From Motacilla alba alba (lineage: Eukaryota; Chordata; Aves; Passeriformes; Motacillidae): a DNA stretch of 64,000 nt. A program made the position numbers and the translations under genes. The DNA lies in assembly GCF_015832195.1 (NCBI RefSeq), contig NC_052031.1, positions 7,193,850 through 7,257,849 on the forward strand, read 5' to 3'. Shown here piece by piece: positions 1-13,281 of the stretch. Position 1 is the first letter of the stretch; every line of letters starts with the position of its first letter. The notes beneath the pieces are model-generated. The model was not told the DNA's origin. It worked only from the letters and a program-made list of their open reading frames with translations, and searched no databases.

Positions 1-1284
1 CTGGGCTCCCTTTTCCTGTTCTTAATCTCTCGAATATAATTATGGATGCCAGTGTGATCAGAAGGTGGGGATCTGGATGAGGGCTGTGGGCAGGTAGAAG
101 CACGAGACGTGCTGAGCTAACAGCCAGACCCAAAACATGGAATTGCAGTTTAGGAACAAGGTCCAGGGTAGGGAACAGGGAAAAGTCCCCTGGCTTTACC
201 AGGGAAACCTCAGCTTCTCAAAAACAGAATGAGATGTTTTCTATGCAGAACTCCCATTCAGAAAGTTTTTATTATAAAGAAGAGCTTAGTGAGCTGCATT
301 AAAATGTAGCCAACATGTTTCTTTCTGATATATAAAAAGCTTTGACATTTCCCATGTCAAATAAGAGCGAGCTAATTGCTAAAGAAGTATGGCCTTTCTA
401 ACCAGCATTTGCCCTGAATTTAATGCATTCTGAAAATTAAGCTACAAGTGGCCAATTCTCCTCATTCTTTGTGCTCCATTAAGGGCACTGGGGCACCTCA
501 GATCCCACCCTGCCTTCAAGCAAGGAAACAACCAAGGATTAATCTGTCTGAAAAATGTACAGGCAGTAACACTGCTCCACAAATATAGATCAGTTTTGTG
601 TCCTGCATGTAGTGCAACAGTCCTGTCTGCAGCTGTTATTGGATATATATTATCCCAAAGCAGTGGGACAGATGAACTTCACAACGATGGAGAAGCCAAA
701 CAGGAACAACCTACCCCTTAAATATCAAGATGGAGTTGAAGGCACTGAGGACCTTTCAGGAGATGTTTACGTGGATAGATCACGTCAGACCTGATTAGGA
801 GTCAGGTGAAAACTGCATAGGGGGTCAGGGAGGGGATGTTTCCTTCACTCAGCTCTCAGGTTGGAAGAAATGCCCATGACTGAAGGTCTTAATATTGAAG
901 GTTTAGAGGACAAACTTTTCACTCAGGTCAAAAGAAGGAGTGACTGTTGAGGTGTGGGGGTTGAAAGACTTGCTGTGGATGTCTTACCAGTTGAGGAATG
1001 TTGGACTGGAGGTCTCTCAAGATTTATTTGCTAATTTTGGGTTGTTTTTTTTAAAGCAAAGCCAGCAATGCTAAGAAGTGGGCTGTCTTCGTACATGAAT
1101 ACAGAGAGAAATGTGATGAGTGTGTGACAATCAAGTGCTTTCAATGCCAAGTTTTTATGAAGCGAGGAAGGATAATATTTTTCTACATCTAACAACTATC
1201 CGAGCCATCATCAGATGGTAGGAGGGTTTTGCATGCTTACTCTACACTAACACACACAAAGTTGAGCCACAGCCCAATGTCTGC
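1..1284. other. Unique non-coding sequence
   Basis: AT-leaning single-copy-looking DNA. Reading frames are short and show no recognisable protein. I see no repeat, RNA gene or strong splice-site pair here. Confidence 0.6.
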
Positions 1285-1287
1285 ACC

Positions 1288-1425
1288 ATGGCCAAGACAT
1301 AACTCAGTCTTTGAGTGACCTGACCTAGTGGAAGGTATTCCTGAGCAGGGAAGGGGGTTTGGAATTAGGGGAGGTTTAAGGTCACTTCCAACCCAAGCCA
1401 ATCCCATTCTCGGATGCTGTGACTG
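1288..1425 (+). mobile_element. Old CR1 retrotransposon 3' end (fragment)
   Basis: The stretch keeps the order of avian CR1 3' ends: a 'gacctagtggaagg' block, a degenerate 'ccctgcccatggcaggggg' block (here 'gagcagggaagggggtttgg'), then 'aggtttaaggtcacttccaa' and a decayed terminal repeat ('cccattctcggatgctgtga'). The many substitutions and the lack of upstream ORF2 sequence indicate an old, heavily 5'-truncated copy. It is a dead insertion. Confidence 0.8.
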
Positions 1426-3184
1426 GGGTTTATTTGCACACTGCAGAATCTCTCACAACTGAGTATTTACCATAGTGTGGCTACCACTGCAGATTCTGGG
1501 AAAAGCAAATTAATTCTTCAGCCTTGGAGCTTTGTTTTAGTAGCAGCCCAAACATTTGCAGTCCCATTTTTTGTGAAGGCTAACTCAGTGTGTGCATAAC
1601 AAACACTATTCACGTACATGTAATGAAGTCTCCAGCACCAGATCTTTAATTACAGCAGACTTTACTCCAGTGGTTGGAGATATTCCACCTAAAAGCACCA
1701 AAGGGAGCTGCAGGAGCCAGTGCTTCATCAAGATCAATATACAGGGGAAGTATAATATGATTATTGGTGAATTAAAAAGGAGGCAGTAGGAATATAATGA
1801 TGTATTTGAGATGGGGGACCTTTGGCCATGACGAAGAGAGAAGAAAAAAACCCAGTGTTGTAAAATTGCTTTTGAGACAGGAAGAATGTCTGCATTACTG
1901 GGACACCTTGAGGATATTTTTTATAGAATATCAAGGCTGCAGTTTGGCAATTTTCATTATTTAACTTGACCTAAAAACACCAGGTCATAGAATTTCACCT
2001 CATCATTCTAGCTTTCAAATCTATTCCTTTTTTTCCATTAATTAAGCGGCAGAACCACAGATTTTCCTATTCCCAAAAAAACATTTTGAAGTCTTCTTTT
2101 AGGAAATATTTTATAAAAGCTTTCCAAGACATTTTATATTTCAGACGCACTCAATGTATGACCTTTTGGTGAAACTATCCTGGAATTTGATTATTGATTA
2201 AACATCTCTGAAAAATAACCAAACTATTTGAAGCTTTGGATACAGTTGAATTAGTAGATTTACCTCCAGAAAAGGAAAAAAAGATAATAAAAAGTTTTCC
2301 CATTTAATTTTGAATTGTGGCAAATAATTGGAAAATGTTTCCAATCAAAATTAACAATTTTTGAACTAGAAGCTGAGATCTGACTGTGATTTACCACAAC
2401 CCATATGTGTGCCTGACATGTCCCTTGAAGCCAAATATTTCTTCAGGTTTTCTTTACAAGCAATATTTATTTTTTGTCTCACTACTTCCTCCACCAGATA
2501 TTTTAACAACTTCATGGTGTTCCATTACATGAAAGATATGGTAATATTTGGAATCACCATCTTCATATAAATTTAAGGCAGTTACATCTTCCAATCTGCC
2601 AAAAGTTTTTCAAAACACTCCCTTCTGAGTCCAGGTCAGAATGTTTCTTTTGAGCTGAGCAAACTTTTGTGTGATATACTTTGAGAGTTGATGCCACCAG
2701 TGGACTTAAGAGCAAAATATTTTTTCTGAAATACATTTATTAACAAATAGTGGCTGACTTACTTGTTTTCCTCTTGAGTTTCACCTCTGGATTTCTTGTG
2801 TTGGTGGTATTTTTGTGTTGGTGTTAAGCTCTAAAAGCAACATACATAATGAGTTCCCAGCTTTTCTATAATTTGGAGCTATTCTGGAAGGCTTTTTATC
2901 TTTCTAATTCTCAGAAGAAATTTCTCTGCCTTGTCTCAACCTCTTTTTGGCAAGCCACAGCATTTTTGACAGAAGGAGCTGACCCCACTGACCCTTGCAG
3001 GTCTGCTGGGGGCTTGGGCTAGGAGAGGAAGTCAGTATTTCATAGATCATGATGAGCCAAATGGCTTCATCAGTGCCATAGTCATCTTCCATCATTTGCT
3101 TGTGGAAACACTGCTGTGGGGTGCAGAACCTGACATCTCGTGTTGCAGCTGATCTCCATCACCTCTGCTCCTCTCCCTCCCCTG
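1426..3184. other. Unique non-coding sequence
   Basis: AT-rich single-copy-looking DNA with no frame above about 65 codons. I see no repeat or RNA gene in it. Confidence 0.55.
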
Positions 3185-3188
3185 GGAG

Positions 3189-3243
3189 CGAGTCCGTGTC
3201 TCCGCTAACCCCGGAAAAGCCGACTCAGCACGAATTGTCTACG
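3189..3243. promoter_or_regulatory. CpG-retaining patch, possible regulatory element
   Basis: About seven CpG dinucleotides fall within 55 bases, while the flanking kilobase is nearly CpG-free. The patch contains 'cgactcagca' at 3221-3230, one base from the MAF/NRF2 element TGACTCAGCA. Local CpG retention in decayed vertebrate DNA is often a mark of constraint or unmethylated state. That is inference, and no target gene is visible. Confidence 0.25.
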
Positions 3244-6200
3244 TTCATTTCTCTGAGAATCAGGCAAGACCAAACACAGATAATAGCCCCTTTATGTTGA
3301 CTCGTGTTTTCCCACCTTGTAAACACCCTCTGAATTTATATTCCCATCATTCCTGCTATAATACTGTTGCCTAAGCCATAAAAAGAATAATTCTAAGCTT
3401 CTTGACAGCTAATATTTCTGTTGAGCGGTATTAATGCATTGCAAGTCTGACCTCAGTACTGATGCATCCGAGCCTGATCCTACTCAGTGCTGAGTTCCCT
3501 CTGTGCCTTTTGATGTGCCCTGATGTTGGTGGAAGGCGAAGGAGCTCAGCAATCTGTAAAACTGTACTCCAAAGCAGGAGTAAAGGCACAAAACAGAACT
3601 GAGATTCTCACTGTCACTCTAATGTAAAGGTGAGACACATATTTGCAGGAGCTAAACTCTGCTGGGAAGGATTCCTGTAAGAAATGGTATCCCCTTGGGA
3701 TAGATATCAGCAAGAAAATAAAAAGCTTTACATCTTCATGCTGCTGTGGGCAAAAACAGAGCTTGTGCGTGAGTTCTGTGTAGTGTGTATTTCTAACTAG
3801 ACACCAATGGTTCATATGCACAGCACGTTTTGATCAAAGTTTAGCTTTGGGTTTCTTTAGCTGTCCAATTAATTTTTATGTTAATCATTGCATCTGGAAG
3901 AGTAATGTTTTCAATAAGTTTGTCTCAGTCACCCTACATGGAAGCTATGAAGACACTTGGAATCACAGTCTGCTTAAAGAGCAACAGACATCTATTAAAA
4001 ACCCTACAATCATGAGCTATAAGCACACATGCACCTCCTCGCAGGCTGAATCACATCCATTTCTTCCAGGCAGGCAAGAGCCATCATGTACCTGAAACTA
4101 CACCTTGTACAAAAGACCCATCCCAGTTTGGATTCACCTCAGTGCTCTTTGGATCAGAAAGGTCAAAAATCCTTCAGCAATAAAACCAGAGAGCTCTCTT
4201 GGCTGAGCTGATTTACATAATAGGCCCTGATTCTTGCTTCCCTCATTTCCATGTAGAGATGTTTCTAAGTGCTTCTTGTGTTGTGTACTGGTCTGCAGTC
4301 CACGATTCTGGAGAAGCCAAAACGAAAATATCCTGAAATTATTTCCCCTTCCTCCTAAAGGAACTTAACACAATCAGAGCTGTTTGAAGTAGATTTTTTT
4401 CCTGGTTACTGAAGCTCTGACTGACAAAATTCTTGAGATAATGAGAAGCTCAGCCAAATGAGATTTCCAGCTGTGTTGTATTCTGGGAAGGCTGGCTCTG
4501 CTCTGCACACTGAAAAGCTTACACACAAGGCTGGGGAGGCAGAGCTCAGCCTTCCCCATCAGCTGCTGGGTGCACCCCAGATTCTGCAGAGGGGAAGCTG
4601 ATAATGGAGATTAAACCCTGCATGCTCTGCAATAAACTCCTGGGTTGTTTTCCTCATCATCTCACATTTGAGGTAGCACCCAAATTGGGTCCCTGGGCAA
4701 TTATTCGAAGCTGAAAGCTAGAGCCAAAGATTGACATATTTGGGTACTTCAGTGGAATTAATGGATTAACTCCTAGTCAAAACCACTTTAGCATTCTCCC
4801 TTCATAGTCTGCAAAGTTAAATTACTCTGGGCAGTGAGATAGAGATACCAGCTTTTAAAAAACCAGAAACTCAGCTATAATTTTTTCAAGCCGCCAACAT
4901 GGAAGGATAACATTTTTGCTCGCACAGCATTTCACAGTGGCATCTCTGTAAACCATGCAGGAGCTGCAAGGTGTTGAGGAACACAATGTGTGCGTCAAGA
5001 GCTGCCACCAGCACAACCCACCACTGCCTGCAGGGAGGAAAGGTTCGGAATGGGAGGGAGCTGGGAGAACAGATCCAACAGCTGGGAATGGCAGTCAGAC
5101 AGCACTGAACTGGGAACATGACACTCACTTCTGACTGGAAGGGATGCTGGCTGTGGGAATGGATCCTCCATGGTCATAGCATGGGCTTGCCAGCACTTGA
5201 GGCTGAAGCATTTTATTTTTACTTTTAACAGAGATCGCTGGAGCTTCTCCTAGAGAAAAGAGCTTGATCTCAGGATGGGGATGCTTCCTGAGCTACACAG
5301 GGACGTAGATCAAAGTCTTCACTGGCCTTAATCTGACCTTGGTGGGCAAGAAGCACAGGGGAAATACACTCTCCTCTTTGCCCATTAACCCCAAGCAAAG
5401 CAATGCCTACTGCCTGCTGCTGGGAAACTGAAGGGCCACGGCTTGATATTCAAAACAGACCTTACAGCCTTGAAGATCTGTGACTCCGTGGTGGGAAGGA
5501 GAAGCAAAGGAAAGGCTGGCTGAAACATCTGCTCTTGCACCTGTGACAGTTTCATGTGGTTTCACATCAACAGTGACACTCAGGCATGGTGTCCTGGGCA
5601 TTACCACATGCAGGTGACCAAAAGCAAGTCAAAGCAAGAAAGGAGTGAGCTGTAGTCTCTCTCATTTTGTTATAGACAGCCCCTCACACACAGAAATTAA
5701 GGTTCATACTTGCATCCTATGGGTGTCTTAGGCCAGAAACTTATCATCAGCATCAGAAACCATTTGACTGGCAAATGCTTGCATACATGGTTTAGGTGGA
5801 AAAAAATGATGCCCACTATCAGAATGAATTTCTGAGCATCTGACTTATGCAAAAGACTTTCTTTTAATCTCTGTCAAACACTTTGGAATATGCTTGTGCC
5901 AATGCCTGCCCTTGTTCTGAGTGTGGAGACTTCTGCTTGGACTTTTTTTCTTTGCCCTGGAATGCCCTGGATCACAGTGGCTACATTTGTCTGCAGCACT
6001 ATCTGCTGTCACTGCTTGCTCACTGGGACCTTCAGCTGAGTAGAGTTTACATCATTGTTATGGGAGGTAAAACTTCCAGTGCTGCAACGCCAACTGCTGT
6101 GCATCACTCTAAGTTAAGTGCTTGGTTAAACACGTCCAGGTCTCTGAGTTTTGTTCCTCTAGGAATTGTGCAAGGCTTTGCTGCCCTGAAAAAACATGGA

Positions 6201-7796
6201 GCAGTTTGGTATCTACCTCGTACCTTAAGCCATATGTGTCCTATGCTAGACAACGTGATCTTCAGACCTCTCTCTCTCCCAGGGCCAGGAAGAGGTGTCC
6301 CATTTATTCCTCACATTATAGGAACAAGGATGTCAGTGCTGAACAGTGTCTTGTACATCCTGGATATGAAAATTAGGTGGGTTTTTTAAACACAAAGATA
6401 ACTCCATTATAGTGTCTTATTTGCATGTGTGCTGAAGCACTTTTGCATCATTCTCCCTGCTAGAAACAGTCATATGTGAAATGATGATACTCAGAACTCA
6501 GGTCTTGAAGGTTTTTGTTGTAAAAAATTGTATAAGGGTATCACTGTCCACACTATGCCACGGTAAAGCCAGCAGAAAAACACAGAGGCTTTTGGTTTGG
6601 TAGTTATATCTGGAAATGCATCTCATAGAAGGAAAGAGACAGAATGAGGAAGCTGAGGAGCAGGGAGAGGAGATATGGCTGAAAGTCTTCATAGCACACA
6701 CTGTGGAGTCACCATGTCCTGCACTCAACTGAAAAGCTCATTTCAAGTTTTCCAGGCACCATGTTAGAAAATTAAGCTGTCAGATCTGCTTACAGGCAAC
6801 ATGCTAACCTATGAACCACATTTTCTCTGTTCACTGGTACAGTGCATTTTAGCAAATCTTCTGTTATTCCCTCAACATTACTGTCATTTCTAGAATAAAA
6901 GCCCTCTTCCCTGCATGAGGTGTGGAGATCTGAGTCTCCAGTGCTCTCAGTTGATAGACAGTGATAGTGCTGTAGGTTTGAAAGATACCAAGGACCTACA
7001 TCCGAGCTTCACACCAGATCACAGTCTCAAGCTGAGCAGAAATATGTTTAAAAAGGAGTAGTTGTGACATTCAGGCTAACTTCTGCCCTCGTGCCTGGTG
7101 TGCCTGTCTCTCCATGGAGAGTACAAGCAGCCTGGGGCAGACTGCAGTTCCCAGGTAGGTGTTTCAGATAGTAGCAGCTGTGATCAACCCAGAATGCAGC
7201 TTTCTGATGCTCTCTGTGAGCTGAGCACAGAAATTTGTCCTCCCCTCCACACCCCAGGGCATGGCTGTAGACACAGCAGGGCAGAAACCACTGTCACAGG
7301 TTGTGTCTCTCCCTGAACTACAGCAGAGCTCTACATTTGTGTGAGGCAGGAAAAGGTCTAACTTTTGTCATTGTACCACACCAAAATACATTCAGTTCGT
7401 TCTATCCTTCTGCAGGTATGATTTTGTTTCATTTCAACAACTTGCACAAGAAATTTATCTATTTTATCATTCCAAAGAAATTAAAATTACTGGGCCAATG
7501 TCCCCCTTTTTACCAGCAATGAAATTAGACATCCCAATCTGTAATGAGCAAAGGGTTGGCAATGAAGAACATAAAAGACATTTTGTCTGAAAGGATTTTG
7601 ATGCTAAAGGGAATAACTCAAGGAGCAGACTGGACTGCAGGTAAATAAACTGAAGGATTTGTTAGCAGATTACTCTTCCTGCAAATTTTTTCCAAGATCT
7701 AACAAATGCTTGTGAATGCGTTGAATATCTAAGAGCTTTGAAGAAGTTTAGCATGAATAATTCTGCAAGTCACTTGCTTTTTGCTATTCTCCATTT
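3244..7796. other. Unique non-coding sequence
   Basis: Includes the longest stop-free frame in the window (5883-6389, 168 codons), which shows no recognisable domain and has chance-expected length. No repeats or RNA genes are recognised in this stretch. Confidence 0.55.
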
Positions 7797-7853
7797 CAAA
7801 AGGGGAAAATGAGAAGAAGAACATTGCAAAAGGGGAAAATGAGAAGAACACTG
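7797..7853. repeat. Tandem duplication, two copies of about 28-30 bp
   Basis: Two adjacent copies of a unit beginning 'caaaaggggaaaatgagaag' occupy 7797-7826 and 7827-7853. They differ by a three-base indel in the 'gaa' run and one or two substitutions. This looks like a local slippage duplication. Confidence 0.85.
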
Positions 7854-10800
7854 TGGCAAAACAGGGATGTCAGCATTTTGAGGGAAGGTCTTCCACTGGT
7901 GTGAAACAGCTGAGTCTCCTCTGGCTGCAGTGGGATCTCTGATGGGAGTGAGGCAGCTTAGAAACAATGGACCAGCTGAAGTTTGTCAGCACAAGCTGCT
8001 GTGTGAATAATTGGGTGAAAGTGATGAATGACTGCAGGGAAGAGCAGTTCAGGGTTCCCTGGCCATGGCCAGCACCCACCTGGCAGAAGGCTGAATGGGG
8101 ATCTCTCTGTGAGGTCTGGCACCAGGAACATGTGGGAGGTGCTGGCCAGGGCTCAGATCAGGTCAGTGTGGGGGTCCCTGCCTCCCCTGCACACACCAAG
8201 CTCAGGTAGAGGTCCAGTTATGAGGTGATGCTTTCTCTGCTAATGGAAAAAGCTGTGAAGAAGAGTCCATCTACTTTGTTCTTTCAATAGAAATGTTTAT
8301 CCTTAGAAAAGATTTCAAAGGAAGGGCACTGAGCACCACTGAAAATTTTGGATCCCTCTTACTCCTGATGTGACTTTTTAACTGGCCAAGTGTTGTCACC
8401 AGCACCAGGAAGCACAAACTCAAAGAGGCAGGGGAGGGAGCCTGCTGGACCATTTTGCTGTTAAGATATGATTCCTCCCAGGAGAAAGTTTCAAGATCTT
8501 ACACTAGGAATGTGCAGATAGGCTTATGAGCAACCAGTGGACTTGGAGAAAACATAATTTTCACACAAAACTTGTACAGCATTATTACTTTTAAAGGCTG
8601 TGAGCTTGGTTTTCTGGGTATTCCTACTAGGAAAATAATCTTGAAAGGAAATGATGCTTTTTATCAACTTCTGCCTTGTACCTCTTCGGCTGAAATGCCA
8701 CGGCTGCTGAAATGTATCTTGTAGAGAAGTGTGTAATGAACTGGGGGGACTGCTGGCTGATTTTAATGCCTGTAGGCACATGACTACCCTTGCACTCCAG
8801 GCTTTTATTCTTATCTGCCATCCTTTGCAGAGCTCTCTCTGCCAAGAGGTATGTGCAGTGTGTTGGTGATATGTGAGCAGCTACTAAAAGGGGAAAAAAA
8901 ACAATACTAAAAATTTATTTTGGGGAGCAAGCACTGACTCAGCCAGAGGATGACTTTGCTTACAGCTTCTACTGTCCATGTAGATGATCCAAGGCTTTCT
9001 GCATTTCTGCATCTCTAAATATTCCCAGTTTGTGAGTGAATTGCTGACTGGGAGATGGGTCAGACCTTGGGATTGCCTCACAAAGAACTTTGTTTCCACA
9101 AAGCATGATGTGCATTGCAGTAGCCTGCACCTGGAATAACCCAGCCAAATCTGAGTGAGGAATTAGTTAAAATTTACATTTTGCACCACAAAGACATCCT
9201 GTAGGATACCCCTGTTTTGTGCTCAGTCATTGGTGTAATTATAATCATTATGTAGAACACACAAAGGGGTTATTAAATAGCTGTACTCTTTAAGTATGTA
9301 CTAATTATATAAAGCACAGTACAAGGACAGCACAGAATGTCTCCTAATAAGAGTAGCCTACATCTCTGGCATCCATCTAAATTAAAAATCTTCTCAAAAT
9401 AATAACCTTAAGTAACTATGCACTTCAGAGGCAGCTGCAAAAGAGTTAGAGCTAACTCAATCAACTAAATTATGTGTAGATGGCTCCATTTTTATTAGTG
9501 GTCTCCAATATGTACAAATTTCAGTAGTACTGCAGCCACAACAAATGGATTGCTACATTATCTATTATAATCACTTTCCTTTCTGTCCAAACATTTCTTT
9601 GACCCTAAAGACTAGCTTATAAATTAAAAAAAAAAAAAATCAAGCAAACAACAACAGCAACAGAAAAGCAAAGAGGAAAAAAAAGTGCCTGCTTAAAATT
9701 CCATCTCTTGGTTGGTTTTGCTGAAGATAAAAGATGCACTCTGCTGAGATACTTGAAAGAGCTGTGGAGGGGAAAGCAAAAGGCCATTTTTACCAGGCAC
9801 TCTTTGGTAAAAGCACTCCAGGCAATTATGATGCCTGTAAATGCAGTCTACTCCAAACACTGCTTGGATAAAAAATACATGGCAAACAGAGATCTGCCAT
9901 CAGCTTCTCATGTCTCTCTCAAATATAGGCTGTCATGGCTCCTAACAGGAGAAAAGGGTCAGAACGAAAGAAACTCTCACTGATTCAACAGCAAGGATGG
10001 GACAACAGCTGCTGGGACACAGTGAGGCCATCTGCAGGCAGGGATGGGGAGCTGTGAGGCCCAGAGCCCAGGAGGTGACTCTGTGCCACACTGGAGGGGT
10101 TGGATGTGCTCTCAAGAGACATTTCCTGCAATGAGAAGCAGAATATAATTGAAGAGAATGAATGCATGATGGGTCGAAAAAGAAAGATGTCTGCCAAAGT
10201 GAGTAATGAAATTTAGCCTTATTTCAGTAAACAGTTTCCTGAATCAGAGGCTCGTCCCATGGCATAATTCTGCGAAAGCAATTGTCTTGAGTAGATAAAG
10301 GCTTTCAAGACAAGACAAACCACTCTGAAGCATTGAGAAGGACCCATGCTCAGCCACAGTAAAAGGAAAGCATTTCTTTTCATATCCTATATCTGAAAGG
10401 CCAAATTTAACTCCAGAAGACCCAAGTGTGTCTCCCACTGTGCAGGGGATGCATAGGCACAACCATGGTTTTTGACATGTAGTTATTCAATTCCAAGAGA
10501 AACTCACTTTGGAAGTCCCAAAGAGGGGTCTGTGATGTAGAAAAGCAGCCACAGTTCAGTTCCCTGGGCACACATGCGCTTGTAATGGAAGATGACATAA
10601 TCATCCCTGAATAAATAAATGTCTTATAGCTCATTCTGCACCTAATGAGGGGATTTCAGGATCTCTGCCTGCAAGAACATCTTTGCATACACTGAATGAC
10701 ATTCATTGCTGCTGCCTCCACACCTGCCTCTGCCAGCTAAGGTCAAGGGCTTGAAGTTGTAAGTGAAAGCAGCCTGGGAAAAGCCAGTGCAGGAAGTAGG

Positions 10801-13174
10801 CTCCAGTTCTTGGTAGACTTGATATGTTGCATTTGCAAGTGCTTTGGTCTTGTTTATTTTCATAACATGTCACTCCCTTGGAGCTGCCCATTATCCAACA
10901 CAACAGAAATGTGCCAAGAGTAACGCAAGGTAGAAGCTTCTGTAAGACAGAGAGGCAGCAGAGGAAGGAGTAGTGGTCATGTTTCATACAAAGGGTATGG
11001 AAGGATGAGGGAGAAAGAAAACAAAAGACACAGAAAATGTATTGGGAATGGAGCCAGTTTTGCCATGCACCAACTGAGCATCTAGGACTATATATCTTGC
11101 AGTTTTACTTCAGAAACCCCAGGGTAGATGCACTCTGCTGAACTTCATCAGATAAAGTAATGGGGAGAAGACCTCTCCTGTTCTTGAATGCTTTCTTTCT
11201 CTCCAGGAAAATGTGGTGGGAAGGCCTCACTAGGGTTGATGGAGAGTGGGTATGTCCAAGGACACCTGTGGACATGCTCCTGGAAGAGGAGCAGGGAAGC
11301 TGTGACACCTCCTGACAGAGGTGAAAACTGAGCCTGGCTCCCTTACAAGAGAACAGTGTAAGACAAAAAGGAATATTCTTTCACCTCTGTAATATTTCTT
11401 TTAAATATTCCCTGGTCAATTTTTTGATGGGAAGTTTGGAGACACTTACATATCAAATGTCAGGGTGTGAACTCCGTTTTCTTCATTGTCTCTTGGCTAG
11501 CTGCAGGTGATCACACACTGGGGACCACCCAGGGCCCCTAGGAGCTCTCATGATCCAGGATTTTTGATAGCCTGGACCCAAATACCAAAAATTACATTAG
11601 GAACACATAGGTGGGATATGTGATGTGCAAATATTGCTCTGAAGGTTTTGTGCAGTTTCCCATTCTGTCTGCTCATAATTTCTGTTCTGATTTTTCCCAA
11701 TCTCCCCACACACAGAATAACACATTCTCAGTACCCAAAGCAGCAACACCTTCCTCTCAAAACAACCTCTTTCAGATCTGAATATTAGTCACAAGATCAT
11801 TTATTCTGCAGCTTGACCTATAAATAACATTATGTAGAGATGAAGGTATATCCTCCAAAGCTGGGGGTAAATTGGCAAGAGCCTGCAGAGGGGGCCTTTA
11901 GTGCTGGTGTCCACCTGTAAAATACAGATAATTCTTCCTGTATGGTACATCACAGGGCTGTTGTGATGCTTAATTAAAGCATTTAAAAGTCTTTCAGCAG
12001 CATCAGTCTATAAATGTTAAAGGAGGTTGTACTTCTTCTCCCATGGTTACCATCAACTGTTTTATTGATCTAGTCCATTACAGACTCAGGAAAAGAATTG
12101 TTTCTTGCAGTGAGAACTCTGAGTAGAAATATTTCTTGTCTCCTCATTACACTCAGGACTTGATCCACAGATGTTTTTTAATCATCAAACATGTTGACTT
12201 AAGTCTACAAAAAGCATCAGGAAAATACTGGATATCATTCCCCACTAACTAAAAGCCTTTTTTCTGATCTTTCCATAACAACTCACATGTTCAGTTTATT
12301 GGCATCTATTGGGACTTTCATATGAAAGAACTTCAGCAGAAAAAAAATATCTCTGCTCTCCACTTATGGCTGGATAAAAAAGTAGTTGATATCAAACAGA
12401 GGCTCCCCACTGTTCCACAATGTTTTAAATCAGATTATTAATGTACTGCAAGCTGATGGTACATAAAAATCTCAAATGATTTCTCTGAGAGTTTGCATGC
12501 GAAGAGACTGCAAAATCTGTCCTCAGCATTTAAATGCTTTTAGAAAAACTGAATTGATGTCAGTGTAGAGAAATGATTAATAGCAGAAGATAATTTAGCT
12601 ACGAGCACTGTTAAATTTTCTTCCTCATTATATGAACATGTAGTCATGCTAAAAATCCAAAATATGTTGTAGTAGCTCCATTCAGAAGCAGCATTTTTAA
12701 GATGTCAAAGTATCCTAGCAGTCCAATTATTGCTTCATAGAATCCCGAGAAATCCTGTGTACTTACATTATAGTTTTAATTAGTTCACAAGTTAGGCAAC
12801 AGTTGATAACATAACACTTAACATTTCAAGGAAAGCTCAGCAATAAACAGGTGCTTTGTTACTGCACTCCCTTCTTTTTCAATTACAGGGAGAATAATGT
12901 TTTTACAAGGAATCAAACAAAGGTTAATTTGCAATTAGAATTTTATGATGGGAAGAGGCTCTGTTGCTGAGTTCTATGACTCACAAGTCCACCTCTGAGA
13001 TGCAGCAAGCAAAGGGAGGTCAAAAAAATACCCCACAGAAATGTTCAGATGCTTGTCCATTGGACAGCAGTTCCCAGCTCAAATTATATTGAATTAATGA
13101 GGACAGTGAAATGAAAATTTACCCACACAGAGATTAGGAAGAAAAACAGATAGGAGTTTTTCTTTTCTTTGTAG
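7854..13174. other. Unique non-coding sequence with one A-rich tract
   Basis: A 13-A run followed by A/AC-rich sequence lies at 9625-9684. The rest is single-copy-looking DNA. No coding sequence, RNA gene or CR1 is recognised. Confidence 0.55.
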
Positions 13175-13275
13175 GAATGGCAGACTGGGAGATTAGGGGA
13201 GTTGCCAAAAATTTCAGCCAAAAAAAGGCAGAGAACTCCTATCCCTTGGCTCCTAGCTTGGTGCCTGATTATAAG
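13175..13275 (+). other. Candidate exon of 101 nt, function unknown
   Basis: The segment is bounded by a good acceptor (a pyrimidine-rich run 'tttttcttttctttgtag' ending at 13174) and a consensus donor (AAG|GTAAGT, intron starting at 13276). Two bases into it is an ATG at 13177 with G at +4. From there 33 codons run open to the donor and end exactly in phase 0. The predicted peptide begins MADWEIRGVAKNF and ends VPDYK, and I do not recognise it. Strong splice-site pairs also arise by chance in 64 kb, and no neighbouring coding exon is evident. It could be a first coding exon, a non-coding RNA exon, or nothing. Confidence 0.25.
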
Positions 13276-13281
13276 GTAAGT

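Noticed and set aside
5883..6389. Longest open frame, 168 codons on the plus strand
   Set aside because: With about 128,000 codons read over six frames and a stop rate near 1 in 18, the longest chance frame is expected to be around 150-160 codons. The product shows no motif, bias or family resemblance.
10079..10198. Open plus-strand segment ending AAA|GTGAGT with a basic peptide tail (GRKRKMSAK)
   Set aside because: Only about 40 codons open, no convincing acceptor, and A rather than G before the donor.
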